NCBI GenBank assembly: GCA_000507305.1
Contig: DF239104.1
Span: forward strand, 1-64,000
Direction: 5' to 3'
DNA from: Breviolum minutum Mf 1.05b.01
Taxonomy: Eukaryota; Sar; Dinophyceae; Suessiales; Symbiodiniaceae
Length of the DNA stretch: 64,000 bases
The notes beneath the pieces are model-generated. The model did no database searches, had not been told where the DNA came from, and saw only the letters and a list, made by a program, of their open reading frames with translations. The first letter of the stretch is position 1. Each line of letters begins with the position of its first letter. This document shows positions 48,151-58,300 of this stretch, piece by piece. The position numbers were made by a program, and so were the translations under genes.

Positions 48151-48238
<88 letters not shown>
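48151..48238. repeat. (CTG)n then (ATG)n triplet array
   Basis: A sharp switch from CTG to ATG triplets at 48182/48183. Confidence 0.95.
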
Positions 48239-48239
<1 letters not shown>

Positions 48240-49937
48240 CTATGGAACTCTCCCTTTGTTTTCCCAGCATGAGGCTTTATTACTCTTGGGTTCATCTTCA
48301 TATATCCCCACTGTTCCAGTCAACTTTGTGAGGACTGGTGGGGGTTCGGTCCCTGTTCCATATGGCCTTGAATGGGGCAGCCCTTTTACACCTACCCTCA
48401 CGAGGGGTTGGATGCTGCAGGATTCGTTGGAAGACTAGATAACGATATGTTTACATGAAATTTCACGTCATTTCCAGCGTTTTGCAAGCAATTGTTGTCG
48501 TTACCAAAAAACAAAGCTCTGGGTAAATTAGTATAATTCCATATAATTCCTGAACCTGAATGTTTCAAGGGATTTTGGTGTGATTCCCTTACAATCACCA
48601 ACATTTAAGGTGACCAACATGCGGTGAACGGGCGTTAAATTTTGCCCAGAAAGCTGAATCATGTTTTCAGGACCACCAAACACTCCTGCTCAAAGATGGC
48701 GGCCGTCCACACTTCACAACACACCACGTGGAGGACAAAGAGAAAAAAAGCAACGCAAGTTAGAACCTAAGCAAAAACCACCATCCAAGGGTGAAGAAGC
48801 CTTGATTCTTGATACATAGCTGGTACCATTCCCATTGAGAACTAAAGGGCCTTCTGATTTCATGTGGGGCCGAACAAGCAGCTGGGAATGTATACTTCAC
48901 ATACCAACAAAAACATCGGTTGGGCGACATGCAACACATATGAACACATCCAGAAAAACAAACACAAAATTCTGATTATGATGTATTAAAACTATAAATA
49001 TGTACCCTAATATACGCATGCAATCCCTGAACCCTCTGGGTTTCACGAAGTGTAGCTAGTTTCACAAGGCCTGAACTGACCCACGGAAAGACACAACATC
49101 TCTTACTGTATCTGGAGCAGGTGACATATTGAGCATTGAGGATGGTAAAAACGTGACCCTTTAAAAGGATAAGTGACCTCCAACGTTTGGGTATCAAGCT
49201 CACTGTGAACTACCTGGTCCTGGCATATATTATATGTGTACAAATATACACGTATATAATCTGTATCATATCTGCTTACATCTCACTTATTTCTTCCGGT
49301 AAATGGTGAATATTTGACAATAAAGCAAACACAAAAAATGGTTTAAATGACTCAAAATGGGCCCATGTTTGAGACTTCCAAGCCTTTCGGGCGGGGGGCC
49401 GTCATTAGTGAAGACCAACAAAACATATATCAAAAATACCAAACTCGCCCTACTTTCGGTATGGCTGGAGGTTTTTTGGGGGATAGATTTTTGTTGGATC
49501 CTGGATCCTCTTCTCTACCCTTAGATTCTAGAAGGAAAATGAACAAAAACGGAATTACTCGAATAAATTGGGCCAAGATTCTTGTTCACTGGCTATTTTC
49601 CCCAAAACAATCCCACCAAATTTGTCATCGGTAGATCATTGGTGTGTCATGTTTCCAACCCATTTCATCTGCGTTTTTTTGTAAAGAGTCCAATGATGGC
49701 CGTCCAAAAAATGTGGCATTTCTGTTGGTGACTCTTTGTTTGGGAATCCAAGAGGCTGAAATGATGCGTGTACATGGATCTCGTGTTCCAACTCCACACA
49801 TGGCTAGTCCAAAACTCCATGGAACTCTTTCTCGAGCCGAAAATCGAAAAGGCATCCATTCCCAACATGTGCAGCAACCAAGAAATTACCAAAGGGTAGT
49901 TTTTCTGTTTGAGGTTATAGCCGCATGTATAATAATT

Positions 49938-50204
49938 AGTTCAAATTTGTATGCGTTTGAATGCTGGTTACGCGACTTGTTTTTGTTGTTTCTCTAAGGA
50001 TCCATACCCTTCCCTAGAGTAGGTTTGATGGTCCCAATCCCATCCCCACAATAGGATTGTAGGATTAATCCCTTTCTTAGGACATACCTGGATCCTTAGG
50101 GTTTTATCTTTTTGGTGTCTTTGACATGAGCTACAGGCCAGTGGGCGGCGCACGGCCCAATGCTGAAGGGAAGTCAGGCATTTGCCACGATTCTTCACAA
50201 ACAC
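49938..50204 (-). CDS. Two exons split by an F-family GA-AG element-intron
   Basis: Exon 50204-50095 opens after TTAG|GTG in phase 0 and encodes CLTSLQHWAVRRPLACSSCQ then a basic tail; the pairs of cysteines could bind metal. It ends at CCCTAAG|GATCC. Exon 49993 to about 49938 begins after GATCCTTAG and encodes ETTKTSRVTSIQTHTNLN up to TAA. The join is phase 2 on both sides. The 101-bp intron (49994-50094) is element F2 and has a GA donor. The TAA may instead lie beyond an unseen donor. A plus-strand open stretch overlaps 49644-49997, so strand rests on the splice fit. Confidence 0.55.
49994..50101. mobile_element. Element F2, GA-AG element-intron
   Basis: Ends CTAAGGATCCATACC / CCTGGATCCTTAGG. 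Near-identical to F1 (10838-10946). The minus-strand intron is 49994-50094. Confidence 0.75.
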
Positions 50205-52682
50205 CTAACAAGTATAGTAACCTCTTTTCAGAAATGGTAGCTTCAACATCTTAAGGGTGGTTCCATGGTGGGAGCTCCACTATCCCTCTGTCCCAAGTGT
50301 CTCTGTTCCAGTTTGAATAAAGTATATTAGTTGGTGGTTTCATCCCATTGGTTACATATGAGTCAAATTGGATCATGTCTCTAAACAAATCGCTTTGAAC
50401 ATTGAAGATCCACTCTTCAACCAACAACCAACACTAGTTATGGACTTTTGAATATGAGGTTTTGGAACCCTAAGACACCTGGCTTGATTAGGTATTGAGC
50501 CGGCTAAGCCAAGAACATGGGTCATTGAAACCCGCACTCCTACATACAAGCATAGCCATGGCACATCACATGTGCCATCAAAATTTGGAAGATGTTCCAT
50601 GGCTATGTTAGTTTACTTTGCTGAAAGGTGAATCTCATCATTCAAATTCGTAGGTCTGCTCAAAAGTGTTCCAGGTGAAAACCTCTAAGGCTATGACTTC
50701 CTTGTGATGCTGGAACAACACTGCCGGAACTCAGGAGGATGCACAGGCCCCACAAGCACTGTTCAGTAGAACTAGAGTTACATGACCCATGACGCATCCA
50801 TGGGACTAGAAAGTATCTCGCTACTAATTTACAATTAAAACACATGCAGCTATTCATGTAGGTAGACAAATCTACCAGTCCCATGGATGCTAGGGGTGAT
50901 GATTACATGACTTACCAGGTGGATCTTATACCTTTTGCGTGGGAAAAAGCTGGTCTGGTCCCAAACTGAGCCACCCTACCATTCCAAATTCACTTCAATG
51001 CAGTGATTTTGGAAAATATTCACTCCATGTTTTTGACTTGGATTTGCTGCCATCAGATGCTTGGTTTATGGTAAATGTAGGTAAATATATACCATACATG
51101 GATTGTATGGGTACTAATCCTGCAAACTGCACTCCGAGTCTTGTTTTTTGCCCTGACTGCTGTTTTTATTCAATATTCAACGGTCGCGCAAAACCAGCAA
51201 ATGCAACATCGCTCTCCTGGGCTTCACGAAGCATGGATTCGCCGAGTTTTCATTGGGGTTCACATATGGATCACCATTCCCAGAAACTGCCGCACAATTG
51301 CAAACAACATACAATTAAAGTGTCTGTTTGGTTCAACATATCGACTATAATTCTTCCAATAGATGCAAATATGCTAGTTTGAAGGTCATATTCTTTACAT
51401 GTTTCATATCTGACCTAAAAAGATCAAAAGATCTTGTTGCATCACCTGGAACTCATAATGATGACTTTGAAGTCGGACCCCAAACAAGTGCCCCCACACA
51501 GGAAACAGCGTGTTCAAGAGGCAAAGGAAGACCAGGACAAATACGATGATACGTTCAATCCCAGAAAAAAATATGCATATTTTTGGGCCAAACCCCTCAA
51601 AAACAAACCACCAACTGATTTGACACTTGGATGATCCTGCCGACTGGGCTTGTTGTTTATCTTAGCTATAAGACTAGGTGAAAGGCGTCCTGGCTACGTC
51701 TGCCCCCGACCATCCCGGCATGCCCATGATTCTAGCATCGCTACATAAATTGGCATGAGGCTGCCCAACTTTCACCCCCTTCCCCACCAGTAACCGCCCA
51801 TCCAGAGAAATTTGGGCCTTATTACTATAGTAACAGATTCACTTAGAGCACCACCCCAAACAACTCACTCCTTAAAGGATTTTTGTGGATGATAAAAGGA
51901 TATGTCATGGTGGTATCAGCATGGGGCACGGTCCCTACAACCGTCACGACCAAGGTATTCAACCAACCATCATATCTGGGCAAATCACTGTATAATTCCG
52001 AAACCTAATTTTTTTTGTCATTTCGGATTCCTGTCCTAAACCACATTTTGAGGTGACCTTGGCTGAGATCCCTATAAATTTGCCCAGATTCTATTCCCTT
52101 CATGCCCCTCTTGTTTCACGACTCCCAGCCCTCTTCAGTCCTTGATGAGAACTTCCAGGCGCGACAAATGTTCCAAACCTTCTTGCCCTGCTTTGCGACA
52201 TTCCTGGAACTCCAACAGTGTTTAACGCCACTCCGAAGGACCAAAAAAAAACCTCTTTGTTTGATCAGAAGTCTATACTTCAATTGGGGACAGTCCCTCA
52301 TTAACAGGGAAACATACGTCTTCTCTGAAGAGCCATGTTTTTTTTGGAGAATATTTCAGTCAAGCTGGATATCCCGAAAACATCTTTTTGTTGCCTTGCA
52401 CCAGGACGAACCAACAGGGTGTCAGCTACCAGTCTGGGCTGGTGAAATTTGCTGGAAGATACAAAACACTGCTTAGATATGCTTAGATGGCAAGTGCATT
52501 TTCCACATTCTACACCAATCTAACATCACCAAAAAAAAACAAGTCAAAAGGCTTACAATATACCTCCACCATCAATCCTTGGCCATGTACCCTAAATCTT
52601 CATGCATACATATACCATATACTGCATACCCGTTTCTTCAAAGGAACATTGTTGGTGGGTGTCCTATAGGTGGCGAACTTTT

Positions 52683-53252
52683 TCAGGGGTACAAAAATTG
52701 GTGATCACCAAGAAGGTAATCAAGTTGGGGGGGGTGGTTTTGCATGCACTGTTCATATACGAAAGAATACCTACAAGGTGGGCCCCCCACCAGTTATAAA
52801 TGGAGTTATGATCCCAATAAATGGCCTTCTGAATGGGTAACTGGGGTTCTTTCACCCCTATAAGTGGAGTAATGATAACCCTGCTTTTATAACTGGTTTT
52901 TTGGGCCCACCTTTGTACCACACATGAAAATTCAACCTCCCGACATCTCTCCTCCCACACTGTCGCCTTATGATGTTCGACTAAGCCATCCACCAAACGT
53001 TGATGAATTGCCTACACAGTTGAGATTCAGCAAGTAGTTTGGGATATGCCCCCCTCCAAAAACGAACTTGCAAACCTAAAAACCGTTCACAATTGAACAA
53101 GAAACAAGAAAACACCAGGTTTTGGAGAACATGTTTATGTTCATCTTTGCGGCCCTTCGTTTTTGGTATAACAACCTTTGATCCGGGTGACCTATGAACT
53201 TGTTCACCACCATTTTTGCCGGCTGAAATTCTCGAACAAACACCCCCAAAAA
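52683..53252 (-). CDS. Minus-strand gene end with element C2 as its last intron
   Basis: Exons: 53252-53116 (acceptor TGTCAG, donor CCTG|GTGTTT) encodes a basic stretch with HPDQRLLYQKRRAAKMNIN. A short exon may start at 53092 after TTTTTAG. Exon 53011-52911 (acceptor GTGTAG|G, phase 0) encodes LVEHHKATVWEERCREVEF. Exon 52770-52683 encodes YSFVYEQCMQNHPPQLDYLL and ends with TGA. The last join is phase 2 on both sides and forms AGG across the 140-bp intron 52771-52910, which is element C2. A degenerate E-family element lies 18 bp upstream of the first exon. Product unrecognised. Confidence 0.7.
52772..52917. mobile_element. Element C2, acting as an intron
   Basis: Inverted ends TACAAGGTGGGCC / GGGCCCACCTTTGTA. 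The minus-strand intron is 52771-52910, using AAAG|GTGGGC and TTGTAG|G at the ends of the element. Confidence 0.8.
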
Positions 53253-53532
53253 CTGACACAAAAATGAGGAAAAACAACCATTTGAAGATGTATCTCCTAT
53301 GAAAAAATGGGTGATGTTCCATTGCCAAGTGTTAGTTTTCTAGAGATTTCTAGAGCATACCACCTAAACAAAGTGATCAATTGCTAGGGAAAAGTCTCGC
53401 TAAGTCAATCACTCCGGTTTTGTTTCAATCTAGTTGTCAAATTTGCGGGGAAACTTCACCCATTGCAAGTGATTTTTCAAATAAACATAAGACCTTAGAA
53501 ATACATAGAAATACACTGTCCCCTAAAAAGGG

Positions 53533-53683
53533 ACTACTTGGTGGCTCATGGTAGTTAGTATCTAGTTAGTAAGTTGGGTTATAACCCTTTTTAGGGGACT
53601 TATCAACCAACTTACAGGGGTTAATTGTATAGTTGTAACCCAACTTACAATGAGTTACTAACTACCTTGAGCCACCAAGTAGT
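53533..53683. mobile_element. Element K, long nested hairpin
   Basis: Arms ACTACTTGGTGGCTCATGG / CTTGAGCCACCAAGTAGT, then a second inner pair AAGTTGGGTTATAACC / GTTGTAACCCAACTT. The ends read CTTG|GTGGCT and AAGTAG in both orientations, so it could be spliced, but coding flanks were not shown. Confidence 0.7.
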
Positions 53684-53699
53684 ACTCTTTCAAAAGGAA

Positions 53700-56600
53700 A
53701 TCTCATCCTCCAACCATGGATTTTCAGAGGCTCTTCCGTAAGTTGAACACGGGGGGTAAAGTATTCCATGGTATGTCCTCCCTGGACATCCAAATCCATT
53801 CCCAGTCCCATTCCCTCAGGTTTGGTGTTTTTAGATAGTTTGTTTTTTTTTGGGGGGGAAATGGGGAAACGGGGTTCCAACTCACAGATATGGCTGGATG
53901 TTGAGGAATTTGCAGCAAAAACATGTGATGTATCCTTCCAAACAATGTAATCCCCTGAAATGTTTCATCAGTTTGGCATAGTGGAGCCCATGGTACACAG
54001 CAGCAAGCAACGATTGGCGCAAGAAAATTCGAACATGATCCAGCAAAGTCTCCAAATGGATGACTCTTCAACAAAACCAAGCACTATAGAGGTCCTTCCA
54101 AAGTTAAGATATATCTTAACTTTAACATACCACAATCTTCCAAGTGTGCAAAATGTATGTCTTAACTGTTCACTGAAAAAACGACCAAAAGGTTCCAGGA
54201 AGATGCAGGTACAACTCCTAGTTCCCAACCCTTTAACCACCTCTGCCATCACTTCCACTGTGGTGTTTCTTCGCCGTGGTTCTTGAAATTCAGCCTGACA
54301 TGGGATCCGTGTTGGTGTTTCTTTGGGTGGCCGTGGATCCTGGAAAGACCAAAGGCTCAAGACATTTAGTGTACTGAAGATCAATTTATCATCAAGCAAG
54401 TTCAGATTGAGCAGAATGGATTTCTGGTTTTGAAGTAATTTTTCTGGTTCTGCCCACAACTGATATAATATACCTCGTACACTTTTGAGACACAGCTATA
54501 TATCCAAACCCAAATGCAAACGATAAGACTAGGATAAACAACCACCCTCAACTGGTGCGACTTTTAGCCAAACTAGTTTTCGACCAGCAAAAAACCTTTG
54601 GCATGATCTATGCTTCGGAGGCTCTGGTGTTCGAGTTTTTGTTGCGTGGATTAATAAGGAATACACACACACACACGGAAATCAAACAACTGCACACCAA
54701 AAATTCCACCGAACATTTGACGACATTGAATAATTTAATATTCGGAAACTCCCGTGTTTGTTCAAACCTTCAGATTTGTACATCACTATTTTTTTTGGAA
54801 ATTTAGAACCGTAGAAATGTGTGGATCCCGGTGTTTTTTTGGGCGACAACACCCCCCGGTCATCCCCCCCTTGAGGCCAAGAAACCAAAAGATCCAAATT
54901 TTGATGATCATAGCGTGCCATAATCTCTCGTAGCCTTGGCGATTTTTCGGCGGCTCACGGCTCCACCTATAGCCTCAACAAGCCGAAACCAAAAAATGGA
55001 TTTGCCGATTTGCTTCTTCTAGCATCTTCTAGCCACTGGACTTGAAAAAGGAACATGTTTTTTTTGGAAATGGCTTGAAATTGGTGAGTTTTTTAGCAGT
55101 TGATCATTCATGTTTAGATGCAAAAGAGCTGCTAAAACCCCTCACACTTTTGACAAAATCCAAGTAAATGGGGGGGGTACTAGAACGTCTCTTGTTTTGG
55201 GTTGTGAAAGGGTTGGAGAATCCTACAAACCCAGCGTATTCATTTTAGGCCATATCCGTATCCATTGGTAGCTTGCAACCATGGATTTGATGAGCATCTG
55301 GACAGGGTATTGACAACGTCCCCAATCTGCAACCCGGTAGCATGGAATTTGAAGATAAATCACCCCTTCAATTTTGTGCCAAACTATTATGGAAGTTTTG
55401 CAAGGCTGTCCCGATTGTTTGCCCTCAACAAAAACATTATTGTCAAAGTCTCGACGCTTTAAGTAAATCAAGTGATGTTGCTGCTTTGACAGTGTAAGTA
55501 CAGCGTGGAATTTCAACATGAACCCTGAACAATAATGTGTTTTTTCTTGAAAGCAAAAGAAGCGAGCTTTCAAATCTCACGGTGTGAAAAGGCAATGAGA
55601 CATATTGTAATTCGGACATTTCCTACATTGAACTTTTGCATTTTTTAGCCAGCCGTATGATTTTTTTCCCGGAGTGTCATGTTAACGTGCTTTTTGAAAA
55701 CACATCCTGCACCATCTTATATGTAGGTCATCCCACTACTTACCTCGAACTGTGTTGCATCCTTTCGGTACTTGCGTGAAATTTCTCAACCGTCAACAGG
55801 TTCAAGATGATTATCCAAGTATGGAGCCCCATGGTTACATTTCCCAAGAATTTCCCAACGCCACTTCCCCTGGTAAAAGTACGGTGACCACTTATGCACC
55901 GAGACTCAACCGCTGTGCCACGCATATATCCAGCAGCACATCATCAGATGTCAAAGACCTTCGCGGTTATGCGAGATCTGTAAACAGCAAAAGGTGGGTG
56001 ATTGAGGTTACCCAGGCTAACCCCCCAGTGGGTCAGACGTTTGAACATCTTCAAGTGTTCACAACTTTTCAATGAAAGAAAGGTACTAAAATAATACATC
56101 GCCCAACAACTGTATCTGATAATGACAAATTTTGTTTCAACACCCTTCGGATTTATGTCCATTAAATCCAATTGTGTTTATCAGTCAACATCATAGATTG
56201 TGGTTAAGCCGATCTTAGGCATCCCCCATTTAGAACCCTGGAACGTCTAACAGTCCACCAAATTCAGGCATTTTGGGAGGAAAGTATCACCTTAGCTCAT
56301 CTCCCAGATTTGTGGGGAAGTGTGATGAGTCAATCACCGATGATGGCACCTTCCATAAATCTTTACTTCAACCACAGCAGTGCAGCCAGTGGTGAAGGGA
56401 GGACTCTTTCCTGAGGGTTGTTCCAAGCGGCAAAGGGGGGGGTTGATGGTGAAATCCTGCACATCAAGGTTGAATACATACACGACCCCAAACAAAATTC
56501 TTAGACATGATGAATCTTAGTTAAAAACCAATGTGGTTTTCATTTTTTTGGGTTGCTACTTTGGAGATACCTTCAGATTAGGGACACCAAAACACTGAAA

Positions 56601-56900
56601 GACAGGAGGTATGTCAAAGCCTAGAGATCCTGGGGCTGTCTTTTGGTTTAAGCAAGCACAGTAATATCAATGCGAAACATTTGCGAAAAGTTTATTCAAT
56701 GCGCACCTCTTGATTTACCATTCGGATCTCTTGGAAACATGCTTTCCCTTTGCTTCACCCTTTTGTGGGACAACTCACACCTCAACTCTGCCCATCCACA
56801 CCGGGTGACCGAGAAGCCAAAGTGAAAGGTGTGGGAATACCTTAGACGTCCCAGTCAGCCTTGAAATGGTTTCTGATAGTTGGAGATGCTTAGTTTTCTG
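53700..56900. other. Coding-like stretches without a resolved gene
   Basis: Open stretches on both strands at 53960-54460 and on the plus strand at 55750-56075 look partly coding. Strand and splice sites could not be decided. Confidence 0.35.
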
Positions 56901-56916
56901 TGTTAGATGTCAATGG

Positions 56917-57317
56917 TCAAAGTTGAAAATCGATGTTTTTTTCCCTCCACATGAATACGTGTACTTTTTTCTGGCAAACTTGAGCGCTAGATCCTTACAC
57001 ATAACACACGCACACATTGTAACATGTCAAGCTAAGTTTAGATTCATATAGTTAGTTTGTGCGGGTTTCTTCGTTTCACCCACCAAAAAAACATTTGCAA
57101 GTATATAGATGATTACAAGGTGGCCCCCACAGTATGAATAGAGTTGTAACCCCCTATAAACGGCCTTATAAATTGGGTAGCTGGGGTTATAACCCCTAGA
57201 TTTGGAGTTATAACTCCATACTCCATTTACAACTAGTAAGGGCCCACCTTGCAATGTTATATTGGTATGGAATATGTCACTTGCAGTGGTGAGATCCCCA
57301 TGCCGTTCACGACGGTC
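56917..57317 (-). CDS. Last two exons of a minus-strand gene; donor inside element C3
   Basis: Exon 57317-57248 (acceptor CATCAG|G, phase 0) encodes DRRERHGDLTTASDIFHTN and ends at GCAAG|GTGGGC, the end of element C3. Exon 56993-56917 (acceptor GTAAG|GA) encodes SSAQVCQKKVHVFMWREKN and ends with TGA. Phase 1 matches on both sides. The far end of C3 lacks a usable AG, so the intron (56994-57247) reaches past the element to the next acceptor. Product unrecognised. Confidence 0.6.
57116..57251. mobile_element. Element C3
   Basis: CAAGGTGGCCCCC...GGGCCCACCTTG. It supplies the GCAAG|GTGGGC donor of a minus-strand exon; the opposite end has lost its AG. Confidence 0.75.
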
Positions 57318-57723
57318 CTGATGTGGACAGTCCCATGTTTGTTGGGAGTCCAAGAAGTGTGTGATCATGACGCCCGGTGGATATCACTGTCGTAACAAAA
57401 CATCTATTAGTCACTGTCATTTTTCGAAAAAAAAAAGATATCTTGGTAGGACATGTGTTTTTTTTAAGGGAACCGCAACTTAATATCCCCAACCGCTCAT
57501 GATCTGGTAATCAACTCCGTGTTGAAGATTTCCTCAACTCCGTGTCATCAGGAAGCCTGGAAATCAATTCAAATCCTGCTCAACCATGGAAACCAAGTGA
57601 CATACACCGATCTTGAACACCGATCCAGAAACTACACTGACGGCACGTCACCTGAAAATGGATGAACATGGTAGTGGTTTTTCGGGTAATTGGGGGGTAA
57701 ATGTTCACTCACTTTTTCTATGT

Positions 57724-57848
57724 CCAGTTGGTGGTTTCGTCCCGATTCAATCCAGTTTAAAAAACAATTTTAGAGTCAAAATGGGTTCATCTTCTCCCAA
57801 ATTCTTTGGGGTGAAAATGAAAACAAACTATATTTAAAACCACAACCA
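57724..57848. mobile_element. Element B8, diverged
   Basis: CAGTTGGTGGTTTCG...TTTAAAACCACAACC, same layout as B2-B5 but longer and with eroded ends. A further truncated copy lies at 50328-50392 and a faint one at 58466-58540. Confidence 0.55.
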
Positions 57849-57934
57849 TAAAAAAATCAACCACATGTAGGTCAATATATCATAGGTGGATGGTATGGTA
57901 GTATAGCTCTTAGTGATGTCTATTTGGAAATCAT

Positions 57935-57991
57935 CAAGGTGCCCAATTGGGGTTATAATCCCATATATAAAACTAGTAGGGGCCCACCTTG
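57935..57991. mobile_element. Element C10, short copy
   Basis: CAAGGTGCCCAATTGG...GGGGCCCACCTTG, 57 bp, with an internally deleted centre. Confidence 0.55.
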
Positions 57992-58127
57992 TATGATATT
58001 ACCAATGGGCCAACAAAACACAAATGAAATAACTTCACATCCGTTAACATCATCCTTTGCAAGAAACAAAACCATGTTCATGCCGATAAAAACTATATAG
58101 TATGCACTATCACCAGAATCATATTCG

Positions 58128-58262
58128 TCATCATCATCATCATCATTCATCATTCATAATCATCAGATTCACCATCCTCATCATCCTCATCGTCATCCTC
58201 ATCATCCTCATCATCATCGTCATCATCATCGTCATCATCATCGTCATCATCATCACCACCAC

Positions 58263-58295
<33 letters not shown>

Positions 58296-58300
58296 TTTGC
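58128..58300. repeat. (ATC)n triplet array
   Basis: ATC with CTC and GTC variants in phase. Confidence 0.9.

Larger units (their letters stand above)
45020..49930. other. No firm exon chain traced
   Basis: Holds G2, the CTG/ATG array and the possible exons around G2. Open plus-strand stretches at 45480-46280 look coding-like in places (GNLTIATAGLMFFGAHIGAR) but could not be joined. Confidence 0.4.
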
